Source: JAPLNB01 sp964451955
GTDB taxonomy: Bacteria; Planctomycetota; Phycisphaerae; Tepidisphaerales; Tepidisphaeraceae
Length of the DNA stretch: 64,000 bases
Assembly (NCBI GenBank): GCA_964451955.1
Contig: CAYVKG010000001.1
Coordinates: 1 to 64,000, forward strand
Direction: 5' to 3'
In this document: piece by piece, positions 45,109 to 54,197 of the stretch
Layout of the letters: every line of letters begins with the position of its first letter
Numbering within the stretch: the first letter of the stretch is position 1
The notes under the pieces: generated by a model
Told to the model about the DNA's origin: nothing
The model's input: only the letters and a program-made list of their open reading frames with translations
Database searches by the model: none
Program-made: the position numbers and the translations under genes

Positions 45109-48069
45109 TTGGCTAAGGCGAAAGGCATACGAGTCAATCAGTTGGCCAAGGAGCTGGGGATTCCCAGCAAGGTGATCCTTGACAAATGCAAGGCGGAAGG
45201 CTTGGGCGACAAGGTCCCGAATCACATGTCGCTGATGAGCCTGGGGCTGGCAGAGACGGTGCGCGAATGGTTCGCCAGCGGCGCAGTGGGTGTTGTGGCC
45301 ACGGCAGTTGAAGACGCCACGGAGGCTGCGGTTGAAGCCAAACCCAAGCACCCGCGTCGAAAAAAGAAGGCCGCAGACGATGCCGGCGAAGCCGAAAAGA
45401 CGCATGAAGAATCCGCTGAGGCTGACGAGTCAGTCGTGCAGGTGGCGAGCGAAGAATCGGGCGAATCCAGGCCCGCCGAGCAGCAGGAGGCTGCGGCGAC
45501 CGAGGAAACGGGCTCGCACATGGTCGCGGCGGCGCATCCTGAGGCAGAAGCCTTGGTGACGCCCGAGCCTCCGTCCCAAGTGGGGACCGGGCGGCCGGAG
45601 ACAGTGTTGGCGAAGGAGGGAGAGGCTTCGGCGGCTCCTGCCGCGGAAGTGGTGCCCGAGACGCCGAATCAGGTGACGGCGACGCCCCCGCAGGCGAAGG
45701 AAGAGAGACCGGCTGCAGTCGCGCCAACATCGCCGACGGTTTCGGAGAACGGACCGGCTGCCGCCGACCATGTGCGAGCGGCCCGGCCGACAATCACGCT
45801 GGCAAATCGACCGGAAGTGAAAGCGGTGCCCAAACGGTCACCGATTACGCCGGCGCCTAAACTCATGGTGCCAGCCCCAGCGAAGATCCAGGGACCGCGA
45901 ATCGTGCGCACAGAGCAACCCGACGTGGTTCCGACGCCTCGCCCCCGTCGAGGGCCTGGCCAGGAGCAACCGGCGGCAGCGGCGTTTGTCCAGGCTCGTC
46001 CTCAGGGTGGCCGGGGCGTGAAGAAGACGGTAGACGACGATGTGGACGAGACGGCCGCAAAGAAAAAGAGCGGCAAGGGTGGCCGGACCCTTTCGTCTCG
46101 CCGCCGTGGCCCTGACGGACGACGCGGGGAAGCGATGGAGAAACTCAAAGAGTATACCGAGGCCGACTTGATCGAGCGCCGCGACCGGCTGGCGGCTGCG
46201 GCCAGTTACCGGGCGGGATTTGACAGCGATTTGAAGAAGAAGTCGGAGCGGGGGCAGCACGCGCCGACGAAGACGATCATTCAGAAGGGCGAGCCGGTGG
46301 AAATTGAGGAACCCATCACCGTCAAGGCCCTGTCGGCGGCACTAGGGGTCAAGAGCAATGAGATCATCTCCCGGCTGATGAGGCAGGGCGTGATGGCGAA
46401 TGTGAATCAATCGCTCAGCCGTGAGATTGCGGAAGCGGTGGCGTTGGAATATGGGATCGAGTTGAGGATTCTGGCGGAGGCGTCCTTGGAGGACGAACTG
46501 GAGAAGGAACTGGCGGAGCGCGCAGCGAGAGCGGAGAACCGGTTGCCGCGCCCACCGGTCGTGACTATTCTTGGGCACGTCGACCACGGCAAGACGAGCT
46601 TGCTGGACCGGATTCGGAAGAGCAACGTTGCCGCAGGGGAATCAGGCGGTATCACCCAGCATACGGCGGCGTGGATGGTGCAGGTCGGAGAAAAGCGAGT
46701 GACTTTCATCGATACGCCGGGGCACCAGGCATTCACAAGCATGAGGGCGCGCGGCGCGAACATGACAGACGTGGTTGTGCTGGTTGTCTCGGCGGCGGAG
46801 GGCGTGCAGCCGCAGACGATCGAGTCCATCAACCACGCACGTGCGGCCAAGGTCCCGATCGTTGTGGCGATGAACAAAATCGACCGCGCCGATGCGAACC
46901 CGGATATGGTCCTCGGGCAATTGGCCAAGGAGGGGCTCAATCCGGTGGAGTGGGGTGGCGATACGGAAGTGGTGCGCACGAGCGCGACAACCGGACAGGG
47001 GATTCCCGAGTTGATTGAAATACTGGATTATCAGTCCGAGTTGCTGGAACTAAAGTCCGATCCGTCGCTGCCGGCGAAGGGAAGCGTCATCGAGGCCCGA
47101 GTTGACGAAGGATTGGGCGTTGTCGCAACGGTTCTAGTGCAGGACGGGACGCTCAAGGTCGGCGATATTGTCCTCTCGGGAGTGGGTTATGGTCGCGTTC
47201 GAAGTCTGGTGAATGACCGCGGAGAAATGATCGCCGAGGCAGGGCCTTCGACGCCGGTGATCCTTAGCGGGCTGAACGAGTTGCCGAATGCGGGGGACAA
47301 GTTCTACGTGGTCAGCAGCGTTGACCAGGCCCGAGACATCGCCGAGGAACGAAAAACGCAGGCGCGCCAGAAGGACCTGGCCAACCAGAGCAAGGTGACG
47401 CTGAGCAATCTAATGGCGTCGATGAAGGCCGGCGAAACCAAGATCATCAATCTGATCATCAAGGCGGATGTGCAGGGATCGGTGGAGACCCTGGCCAAGA
47501 CAGTCGGCGAGCACAATACGGCCGAGGTGAAGGTTCAGGTCATTCACGCGGCGGTCGGGGCGATCACCGAGAGTGACGTGGAACTGGCCGCCGCGACTCG
47601 CGACGTGAACAGCAACACGGTGATCATCGGATTCCATGTCGTGCCCGATGAAGCCGCCAGGCAACTCGCCGAGCAGCATCACGTGGAGATCCGCCTGTAC
47701 AAGGTGATCTACGAGATTCTGGACGACCTGAAGAAGGCCTTGTCCGGAATGCTTGAGCCTGAGATTCGCGAAAAATTGCACGGACATGTGGAGATTCGGC
47801 AGATATTCCGAGTCAGCCGGGTGGGCAATATTGCCGGATGCATGGTCACGGACGGCCACATCCAGCGTGGGAGCAAGATCCGGCTCATCCGCAATGGCGT
47901 CATCATTGTGGAAGATCTGTCGCTGGAATCATTGAAGCGAGTTAAAGATGACGTGAAGGAAGTCAAGGCAGGCTTCGAATGCGGCCTGAAAATCGCCGGG
48001 TACGACGACATCAAGCTGGGCGACCGGCTTGAGGCGTACAGCCGCGAGTTGATCCATCGAACATTGTAA
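45109..48069 (+). CDS. infB: Translation initiation factor IF-2
   Basis: This protein of about 986 residues is the GTPase that places initiator tRNA on the ribosome. It has an IF2N domain (GIRVNQLAKELGIPSK), a long Ala/Glu/Pro-rich linker, and a second IF2N segment (ITVKALSAALGVKSNEII). The GTPase domain has GHVDHGKTS, DTPGHQAF, NKID and SAT motifs, followed by domains II-IV. I favour the TTG at 45109 because it reads MAKAKGIRV, typical of IF-2, and GGAG lies 8 bases upstream. The ATG at 45088 would add seven residues (MFLWSAK) and has a weaker site. It is the second gene of the nusA cluster, 123 bp after nusA. Confidence 0.95.
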   Translation: MAKAKGIRVNQLAKELGIPSKVILDKCKAEGLGDKVPNHMSLMSLGLAETVREWFASGAVGVVATAVEDATEAAVEAKPKHPRRKKKAADDAGEAEKTHEESAEADESVVQVASEESGESRPAEQQEAAATEETGSHMVAAAHPEAEALVTPEPPSQVGTGRPETVLAKEGEASAAPAAEVVPETPNQVTATPPQAKEERPAAVAPTSPTVSENGPAAADHVRAARPTITLANRPEVKAVPKRSPITPAPKLMVPAPAKIQGPRIVRTEQPDVVPTPRPRRGPGQEQPAAAAFVQARPQGGRGVKKTVDDDVDETAAKKKSGKGGRTLSSRRRGPDGRRGEAMEKLKEYTEADLIERRDRLAAAASYRAGFDSDLKKKSERGQHAPTKTIIQKGEPVEIEEPITVKALSAALGVKSNEIISRLMRQGVMANVNQSLSREIAEAVALEYGIELRILAEASLEDELEKELAERAARAENRLPRPPVVTILGHVDHGKTSLLDRIRKSNVAAGESGGITQHTAAWMVQVGEKRVTFIDTPGHQAFTSMRARGANMTDVVVLVVSAAEGVQPQTIESINHARAAKVPIVVAMNKIDRADANPDMVLGQLAKEGLNPVEWGGDTEVVRTSATTGQGIPELIEILDYQSELLELKSDPSLPAKGSVIEARVDEGLGVVATVLVQDGTLKVGDIVLSGVGYGRVRSLVNDRGEMIAEAGPSTPVILSGLNELPNAGDKFYVVSSVDQARDIAEERKTQARQKDLANQSKVTLSNLMASMKAGETKIINLIIKADVQGSVETLAKTVGEHNTAEVKVQVIHAAVGAITESDVELAAATRDVNSNTVIIGFHVVPDEAARQLAEQHHVEIRLYKVIYEILDDLKKALSGMLEPEIREKLHGHVEIRQIFRVSRVGNIAGCMVTDGHIQRGSKIRLIRNGVIIVEDLSLESLKRVKDDVKEVKAGFECGLKIAGYDDIKLGDRLEAYSRELIHRTL

Positions 48070-48131
48070 AACGTCGGCAGCTGGCGACAGCCGGCGGTGT
48101 GGATGCCCGGCGGTTCTTGTCGGCAGTGCAC

Positions 48132-48413
48132 ATGGTCATTGGAGTGCTGCAACTGGAGTTGGCGATCGGTGACGCCATGTCGCTGAAGGACAAACGGCGA
48201 GTGGTCAAGAGTCTGAAGGACCGAATAGCGCATGGTCACAACGTCTCGATCGCGGAGATCGGGGCGCTGGATCAGCACCGGCGGTCGATACTGGGCGTTG
48301 CCATGGTGAGCAACGACAGCCGGTATGTGGAGGGGGCGCTGAGCAGAATCGTGGATTTTGTGAGAGCGGCGGGGACTGTGGATCTGGTTGACTATCAGAT
48401 TGACCTGTTTTGA
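48132..48413 (+). CDS. ylxP: YlxP-like DUF503 protein
   Basis: This 93-residue protein of the DUF503/YlxP family is found between infB and rbfA in many bacteria and is thought to be linked to ribosome function. It begins MVIGVLQLELAI and contains SLKDKRRVVKSLKDRI, both typical. I chose the ATG at 48132 because family members start with this MVxGxL strand; an in-frame GTG at 48099 would add a tail not seen in the family. It lies between infB and rbfA, as expected. Its exact role remains unclear. Confidence 0.85.
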   Translation: MVIGVLQLELAIGDAMSLKDKRRVVKSLKDRIAHGHNVSIAEIGALDQHRRSILGVAMVSNDSRYVEGALSRIVDFVRAAGTVDLVDYQIDLF

Positions 48414-48424
48414 GGACAGACGCG

Positions 48425-48577
48425 ATGCGGTTGACGCGATACGCAAGGCCTGAGGCGGCAGGCAGTTGCCGGAGAAGCTTGCGGCAACGTCGCCGCGGCG
48501 AGCAGAGACGGAGTTGGCGGCAGCGGAGCCGCGTCAAGCAACGACTCACGCAGATCGTACCTCGCGCGGGAGTTTGA
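48425..48577 (+). CDS. Candidate small arginine-rich protein (50 codons)
   Basis: An open frame of 50 codons fills the gap between ylxP and rbfA. It encodes a strongly basic peptide with about one-third Arg (MRLTRYARPE at its start). GAGG overlaps the ylxP stop and lies 9 bases before the ATG. Its end is 6 bases before the rbfA ATG. The gap also holds a 7-bp dyad GTTGCCG/CGGCAAC, so the frame may be chance. I do not recognise a family. Confidence 0.28.
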   Translation: MRLTRYARPEAAGSCRRSLRQRRRGEQRRSWRQRSRVKQRLTQIVPRAGV

Positions 48578-48583
48578 GGCACT

Positions 48584-49024
48584 ATGTCGCGACGGGCTGA
48601 AAGACTCGGAAGCACGATTCACCGGGAGCTGGCGTTGGTCATTCAGCGCGAACTGAACGATCCCCGCCTGCAAGGCTTCCCGAGCATTACGCGGGTGCGT
48701 TTGACGGAAGATCTGTCTGTGGCCAACGTGTATATCACCGTTATGGGGACGCCCGGACAGCAGACGGCTGCGTTGAATGCACTGAAGCACTCGGCGGGGC
48801 TCATGCGAACAAGGCTGACGAAGGCGTTGTCGATCCGGCAGGTGCCGTTTCTCCAGTTTCATCTGGACGAGGAACTGAAAAAGGAACTGGAGTTGCTGGA
48901 ATTGCTCGACAAGGTGTCTAGGGAGAATTTGGAGCTGGAGAAGAAGCGGGCAGAAGAGCCACAATCGCCGGCGGACGGCCCGGGCGGATTGGCAGGCGAT
49001 CAAGACCGATCGGAAACCAGATGA
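48584..49024 (+). CDS. rbfA: Ribosome-binding factor A
   Basis: This 146-residue protein is needed for 16S rRNA maturation in the 30S subunit. The family pattern is visible: MSRRAERLGSTIHRELA, then the KH-like core with DLSVANVYITVMG, then RQVPFLQFHLDEEL. The C-terminal 35 residues are a charged extension. The stop overlaps the next gene's ATG (ATGA), so the two are translationally coupled. It occupies its usual place in the nusA-infB cluster. Confidence 0.93.
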   Translation: MSRRAERLGSTIHRELALVIQRELNDPRLQGFPSITRVRLTEDLSVANVYITVMGTPGQQTAALNALKHSAGLMRTRLTKALSIRQVPFLQFHLDEELKKELELLELLDKVSRENLELEKKRAEEPQSPADGPGGLAGDQDRSETR

Positions 49025-49647
49025 AGAACGCCACGAAGTACGCGGATGTGCTGAAAAGCCTTTTCAAGAGCTTTCTGAAGGAAGGCAAGCCGGAGCCGGT
49101 CCAGAAGATGGACCCATTGTGGGCTCTGGTTCGCGGCGCGATGTCCTATGACGTGTGTGACGCGCGAGTGGACGAGGTCATGCGATGCATTGAGCGGGAG
49201 TTTGTGAACCTGAACGAACTGCGGGTCGCGACTGAGCTCGAGGTGCAGGAATTGCTCGGAGTCAAGTACCCCGAGATCGAGAAACGAGTGGAAATGATCA
49301 CCGGGTGCCTGAACGCGATCTTCGAAAGGGAGCACACGCTGAGTCTTGACCGGCTCAAGACCGTCAGCAAGAAAGATTCGAGGCAGTTCCTGCGTGAACT
49401 GCCGGGCATGCACCCATTTGTCGAGGCCTACGTGATGCTGCACGGTTTTGAGGGAACCGCCGTGCCGATGGACGATTCAACGTTGGCGTTTCTGAGATCG
49501 CAGGGGGCGTTTGATGACAAGACGACGCTCGGGGAAGCGCAACGGTTCATTGAGCAGCACCTGAGGGCCGAGGACCATTATGAGTTTTTCGCGTGCATCC
49601 GGCGAGCGGTGTACGCCGAGGGGACCAAGAAAAAGAAGATCAAGTGA
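49021..49647 (+). CDS. Endonuclease III-like helix-hairpin-helix protein without catalytic lysine
   Basis: This 208-residue protein resembles HhH-GPD DNA glycosylases. LPGMHPFVEAYVML (127-140) matches the LPGVGRKTA hairpin of endonuclease III, and VPMDDSTLAFL (149-158) matches VDTHVxR with Asp151 kept. The position of the catalytic Lys is Phe133, and no iron-sulfur Cys cluster is present. It may bind DNA or RNA without lyase activity, or act as a monofunctional glycosylase. It overlaps rbfA by 4 bp and ends 40 bp before hisG, an unusual place for a repair gene. The tail is Lys-rich (KKKKIK). Confidence 0.7.
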   Translation: MKNATKYADVLKSLFKSFLKEGKPEPVQKMDPLWALVRGAMSYDVCDARVDEVMRCIEREFVNLNELRVATELEVQELLGVKYPEIEKRVEMITGCLNAIFEREHTLSLDRLKTVSKKDSRQFLRELPGMHPFVEAYVMLHGFEGTAVPMDDSTLAFLRSQGAFDDKTTLGEAQRFIEQHLRAEDHYEFFACIRRAVYAEGTKKKKIK

Positions 49648-49687
49648 CGTGGTTTGGCATCAAGAATTGGAGCGAGAGCGAGTTGTT

Positions 49688-50581
49688 ATGACAGATCGAT
49701 TGCCCCCGACGACATTGCGATTGGGATTGCCGAGTGGAAGTCTGCAGAATTCGACGGTGGATTTGTTCGCCCGGGCGGGATACCGGGTGTCGATCGCCGA
49801 ACGGAGTGTTTTTCCACGGGTGGATGACGAGAAGATGTCGGCTGTGCTGTTCCGTGCGCAGGAGATCAGCCGATATGTTGACGACGGCATCATCGACTGC
49901 GGGCTGACGGGATACGACTGGATCGTGGAGAATGGGAACGAAAATGACGTTATCGAGATTTGTGAGCTCGAATACTCACGAGCTAGTCTGAACCCCATCC
50001 GGTGGGTTCTGGCGGTTCCGGAAGAGAGCAAGGTGCAGAAAGCGGAAGACCTCGCGGGAGGGATCATTGCCACGGAACTGGTGAACACAACGCGGCGGTT
50101 CTTCTCGCAACGCGGGGTAAACGTCACGGTCGAATTCTCGTGGGGGACCACCGAGATCAAGGCCAGATTGCTTGACGCAATCGTGGACTGTACGGAGACC
50201 GGATCATCACTCAGAGCGAACAACCTCCGGATTATTGATACGCTGCTCAAGAGCACAACGCGGTTTATCGCCAACCGGCAGGCCTGGGAGATTCCCTGGA
50301 AACGCGAAAAGATGGAGAACCTGGCAATGCTGCTGAAAGGCGCGATCGACGCCAGGGCTAAGGTCGGACTGAAGATGAATGTGCCGGAAGACAAGCTGAG
50401 CGAAGTAGTTGGCTTTCTGCCGTCGGAGAAAAGCCCGACGGTGAGCCGCTTGGCGGACCAGGCGTGGGTGGCCGTCGAAGTGATCCTGGAGGAGAGGCAG
50501 GAGCGGGAGCTGATTCCGCGGCTGAAGCGAGCCGGCGCAACGGGGATCATTACCTACCCGCTCAACAAGGTGATTCCGTAG
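49688..50581 (+). CDS. hisG: ATP phosphoribosyltransferase, long form
   Basis: This 297-residue enzyme performs the first step of histidine biosynthesis, ATP + PRPP to phosphoribosyl-ATP. It contains LRLGLPSGSLQ at the start, DCGLTGYDWI, and DAIVDCTETGSSLRANNL, the PRPP-binding loop. The last 80 residues form the ACT-like HisG_C regulatory domain, so this is the long form that does not need HisZ and is normally inhibited by histidine. The ATG at 49688 was chosen because the family starts at this strand; upstream in-frame codons overlap the previous gene. It is the only his gene in view and ends the cluster. Confidence 0.94.
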   Translation: MTDRLPPTTLRLGLPSGSLQNSTVDLFARAGYRVSIAERSVFPRVDDEKMSAVLFRAQEISRYVDDGIIDCGLTGYDWIVENGNENDVIEICELEYSRASLNPIRWVLAVPEESKVQKAEDLAGGIIATELVNTTRRFFSQRGVNVTVEFSWGTTEIKARLLDAIVDCTETGSSLRANNLRIIDTLLKSTTRFIANRQAWEIPWKREKMENLAMLLKGAIDARAKVGLKMNVPEDKLSEVVGFLPSEKSPTVSRLADQAWVAVEVILEERQERELIPRLKRAGATGIITYPLNKVIP

Positions 50582-50627
50582 GCAGTTCGGTGCGGGTGAG
50601 ATTGCACCGATGAGCGGCGGTTTCGTT

Positions 50628-50656
50628 TCGACCGACTCTCGCGGGATCGCTAGAAT
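50628..50656 (+). promoter_or_regulatory. Probable promoter for the large TPR lipoprotein gene
   Basis: TCGACC (50628-50633) and TAGAAT (50651-50656) are 17 bases apart. The start would be near 50663, 33 bases before the ATG. Confidence 0.42.
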
Positions 50657-50695
50657 CATCAAGCTGGCGACGCCCGCCTGTTCCGAGGGTTCGCA

Positions 50696-53377
50696 ATGCG
50701 GATCGCACTTTGGACGTTGATTGCCCTGCTGGTTGGGGTGGGATGTGCGCCGCGGCAGCACGAAGCGGCCAGCAACGCAACAACGGTTGCGGCAACAACA
50801 CATCCGACCGACCCGGCTCTCTTGAGCCTGGACGAAATCGAGCCTCGCCCGGTGTTGCCGACAAGACGCGCGACGACCCAACCGACCACCAGGCCGTCGC
50901 TGGATGCGATCCAGCTCTATGCCCAGGCGCGGGCGGCACAGTGGGAGGGTGATCGCGCCCGGGCCGTCCTTCTGCTTGAAAGGGCCGTTGCCAGAGACAG
51001 CGAGAGCTTTGAACTCAACCTTGCGCTGGCGCAGGCATATTTGGCGGCCGGGGCGGGAGCGGATTCGGCTATTCGAGCGATGGAGCGGGCCGCGAGCATT
51101 GAGCCGGACAATGTTGAAGTCCGACTGCTGCTGGGGCGGCAGTTCCTCGCCAAGGCAGACCCGGACAAAGCGATTGAGCAGCTGCGGCTCGCAATGCAGA
51201 CGCCGGATTTCAAGTCCCGGCCTGAGATCGCGGCGATGGTGAACCTGTTCCTGGCCAAGGCACTGCATCAGAAGGGCTACGATCTGGCGGCTTTGGCTCA
51301 GTTCGAGGAGTTGCTCGGCCGTATCAAGAGACGGTTGAATCTCCGCTCCGCGCCGGAACTCTACCACCTCGTCGGCAGACCGGACCTGCTCCATCTGCAA
51401 ATCGGCCAGATCAATGAGAAGCACGGGCGCTATGAGAAGGCGCTGGAGAGCTACCAGGCAGCGGCAGACCATGTGCCGGAGAGCTTTGAGTATCGCTCTC
51501 GCGTAGTCCACGCTTTGCTCGGGCTCAATCGGGTCGGTGAGGCGCGAAGCATGGCGACCGATCTGGTAAGCATGCACGAGGCTAGCGCTGAGTCGCTTGC
51601 TTTGTTGAAAGAGGCCTATCGGAGCACGAAACATCCCGCGGCGGTTGCGGATGCCCTGGAGGAAATTCACAAACACCGCCCCGACGATCGGGCGATTACG
51701 TTCGCGTTGGCCGATGTCTACAACTCGTCCGGAAGAGTGGATGATGCGGAGCAATTGCTGCTGGCGGCGATGAAAGAAAAGCCGCAGGATATGATCATCA
51801 TCTCCCGGCTGTTCGAGTTCTACTACGCGAGGGGAGACACGGAAGCGGCCGCCCGCTTGCTGGTGGAAACGACCGCGAGGGATCCAGACTCGCTCCAGTT
51901 GATGCAACCGATGTGGACGAAGCTGCTCAGGCCGTCGGCGAAAAACCGCCTGCGGCTGCCGATCATGCAGCGATTGAGCGTGTCGCCCGAAGCGCAGGCT
52001 GCGAAGCTGTTCCTGACGGCGCGGCTGGCCGAATTGGTGGGACGCGATGTCGCGGCGAGGTCGAGCCTGGAACGGGCAGTGACGCAGCCCCCGCCCTTCG
52101 CGCCGGCGTATCGTGAACTGCTTGGCGATTACCTGCGACGCCAAGGTTGGAGCGAAAAGCAGAAGTCGGCAGCGGCGGAGAAGCTCATCTCGCAAGCGAA
52201 ACAGCAGAATCGGCCCGACCTGGCGGCGGAACTCAACGGGCTTGTGCTCGAAATGCAGAAGAAGCCCGCGGAGGCGGCCAAAGCGTTCGAAGAAGCGGTC
52301 CGTCTGGGCAACCGTTGGCCGGGTGTCCAGTTCGCTTTGGCCAGCGCCCTGATGGCGAGCCACAAGGAGCCGGAGGCGGAGGCCTTGCTCTGGACTATGG
52401 TCGAGCGGTGGCCCTCGTTGGAGGAAGCGTACCTGATGTTGTTCCGGCGATATCTGGACCGTGGCCAGGGTCCTCAGGCGATCAAGGTTCTGCAAACTTG
52501 GCTGGCGGCGGATCCGCGCAGCGTGAACGCCAGGCTCGTTCAGATAAACGTCTTCGCGCAATCGGGCAACGAGGAAGTGGCCGAGTCTTCGCTGATGTCG
52601 TTGTTCCGCGAGGAGAGCGACAACCCGGCGGTCGTCGCCGAAATGACCCGGTTTCTCGTGCGGGGCGATCGCGAGGAGACGCTGATCAGCCGGCTGGAAG
52701 AAGAACGCGCCAGACGTCCGGACAATCAGGTCGTGGTCGAGACGCTCGTCCGGCTTTACACGGACCGGAAGCGATCGGCCGAAGCGGTTCGCGTGATCGA
52801 CGCTTTGCGGGCGGCGGTCACGACGGATACAGATCGGCTGTACTATGTGGCTCACCTCTATGAGCAGGTGCAACGCCGCGAGATGACCGAGCAGGTGCTG
52901 CGTGAGATCCTGCAAATCGATCCACAGAACGGGCCGGCCGGCAACGACTTAGGCTACATGTGGGCGGATGATGGCAAGAATCTCTCCGAGGCTGAGGAAC
53001 TCATCCGGATGGCGGCCCGCGCGGAGCCGGACAACGGCGCGTATCTCGACTCGCTGGGCTGGGTTTTGTACAAGCGAGGAAAGTACGAGGAGGCACGGCA
53101 GTATCTCGACCACGCGGCGAAATTGAACGACGGGGCGGACCCCGTGGTGCTGGACCATCTGGGCGATGCGCTATATCGTCTGGAACAGAGGCAGCAAGCG
53201 GCGGAAGTGTGGCGGAAGTCGCTGGAGCGCCTGTCAGAGAGCAAGCAGGACCGCGAGGACCTGAAGCAGCTGCTTCCGCGATTGAAGCGGAAGCTCAGCC
53301 AACACCGCGATGGGAAACCGGTGGACGTGGCCCCCAGCATTGAGACCGACAACAAGTCGGTCCGCGCGGAAAATTGA
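50696..53377 (+). CDS. Large TPR-repeat lipoprotein
   Basis: This 893-residue protein starts with a short signal ending in VGVGC (Cys17), likely lipid-modified. A Thr/Pro-rich spacer (20-70) leads into tetratricopeptide repeats that fill most of the rest, clearest at 75-340 and 560-860. Proteins of this kind often act as assembly or secretion scaffolds at the cell envelope. GAGGG precedes the ATG. It has its own probable promoter and lies 38 bp before the YebC gene, which may be co-transcribed. The partner is unknown. Confidence 0.86.
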   Translation: MRIALWTLIALLVGVGCAPRQHEAASNATTVAATTHPTDPALLSLDEIEPRPVLPTRRATTQPTTRPSLDAIQLYAQARAAQWEGDRARAVLLLERAVARDSESFELNLALAQAYLAAGAGADSAIRAMERAASIEPDNVEVRLLLGRQFLAKADPDKAIEQLRLAMQTPDFKSRPEIAAMVNLFLAKALHQKGYDLAALAQFEELLGRIKRRLNLRSAPELYHLVGRPDLLHLQIGQINEKHGRYEKALESYQAAADHVPESFEYRSRVVHALLGLNRVGEARSMATDLVSMHEASAESLALLKEAYRSTKHPAAVADALEEIHKHRPDDRAITFALADVYNSSGRVDDAEQLLLAAMKEKPQDMIIISRLFEFYYARGDTEAAARLLVETTARDPDSLQLMQPMWTKLLRPSAKNRLRLPIMQRLSVSPEAQAAKLFLTARLAELVGRDVAARSSLERAVTQPPPFAPAYRELLGDYLRRQGWSEKQKSAAAEKLISQAKQQNRPDLAAELNGLVLEMQKKPAEAAKAFEEAVRLGNRWPGVQFALASALMASHKEPEAEALLWTMVERWPSLEEAYLMLFRRYLDRGQGPQAIKVLQTWLAADPRSVNARLVQINVFAQSGNEEVAESSLMSLFREESDNPAVVAEMTRFLVRGDREETLISRLEEERARRPDNQVVVETLVRLYTDRKRSAEAVRVIDALRAAVTTDTDRLYYVAHLYEQVQRREMTEQVLREILQIDPQNGPAGNDLGYMWADDGKNLSEAEELIRMAARAEPDNGAYLDSLGWVLYKRGKYEEARQYLDHAAKLNDGADPVVLDHLGDALYRLEQRQQAAEVWRKSLERLSESKQDREDLKQLLPRLKRKLSQHRDGKPVDVAPSIETDNKSVRAEN

Positions 53378-53415
53378 TGGCCGAGCGCAGGCCAAGATAG
53401 CGATTGGAGCATAAC

Positions 53416-54153
53416 ATGTCAGGACATAGCCACTGGGCGAAGATTAAGCGGGCCAAGGGCGCAAACGACGCCAAGCGGGGTAAGGTCTGGAGTAAGATCG
53501 CCAGAAAGATTATCATCGCTGCCAGGGCGGGCGGCGGAGACCCAAAGGACAATCTTACGTTGCGATACACGATCGACGAGGCACGCGCCGAGAACATGCC
53601 GCGAGACACGATCGAGAAGGCGATTCTCAAAGGCACCGGCGAACTCGGCGCGACTAATTACGAAGCGATGGTCTACGAGGGCTATGGACCCGGTGGCGTC
53701 GCCTTCATGATCGAAGCCCTGACCGACAACCGCTCTCGCACAGCGCCAGAGTTGCGCAAAATCTTCGAAAGCGCAGGCGGCAATCTCGCGGCGAGCGGCG
53801 CGGTGGCATTCCAGTTCACCAAGCAGGGCGTCATCACCGTCAAGGCCGACGCCATCGCGGAAGATGAACTGCTGGAAAAGGCGTTGGAGGCCGGCGCTGA
53901 GGACGTGAAGAACGAGGGCGAGGTGTTCCTCGTCATCACGACACCGACGGCATTCCACAAAGTGAAGGAAAGCTTGGCCGCAGCGAATGTGCCCATCGAG
54001 GCGGCGGAGATCACCAATCTGCCCAATAGCACCGTTCCCGTCAAACCGGACGTCGCGCCGCGCATTCTTAAACTGATTGACGCGCTCGATGATCACGATG
54101 ACGTGCAGAACATCTCGCACAACGGGGAAATCCCCGATTCGGTCGAAGTGTAG
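53416..54153 (+). CDS. yebC: YebC/TACO1-family translation or transcription regulator
   Basis: This 245-residue protein is a YebC/PmpR family member. The N-terminal signature SGHSHWAKIKRAKGANDAKR is intact, as are NMPRDTIEKAI and YEGYGPGGVA. Relatives are reported as DNA-binding regulators or as translation factors for proline-rich stretches; sequence does not decide. The ATG at 53416 was chosen because the family begins MSGHSHW, and TTGGAG is 6 bases upstream. It converges on the M48 protease gene with 44 bp between. Confidence 0.93.
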   Translation: MSGHSHWAKIKRAKGANDAKRGKVWSKIARKIIIAARAGGGDPKDNLTLRYTIDEARAENMPRDTIEKAILKGTGELGATNYEAMVYEGYGPGGVAFMIEALTDNRSRTAPELRKIFESAGGNLAASGAVAFQFTKQGVITVKADAIAEDELLEKALEAGAEDVKNEGEVFLVITTPTAFHKVKESLAAANVPIEAAEITNLPNSTVPVKPDVAPRILKLIDALDDHDDVQNISHNGEIPDSVEV

Positions 54154-54197
54154 AGGCCAATACGCCCCATACCCGCGGCGGCGGGACTGAAGGCCTC

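Noticed and set aside
50207..52915. 902-codon antisense frame over hisG and the TPR gene
   Set aside because: The product is Arg/Gln-rich without motifs, and it covers convincing sense genes.
54154..54197. Terminator between yebC and the M48 gene
   Set aside because: A GC-rich hairpin (CCCGC/GCGGG) is present but there is no T-run on either strand.
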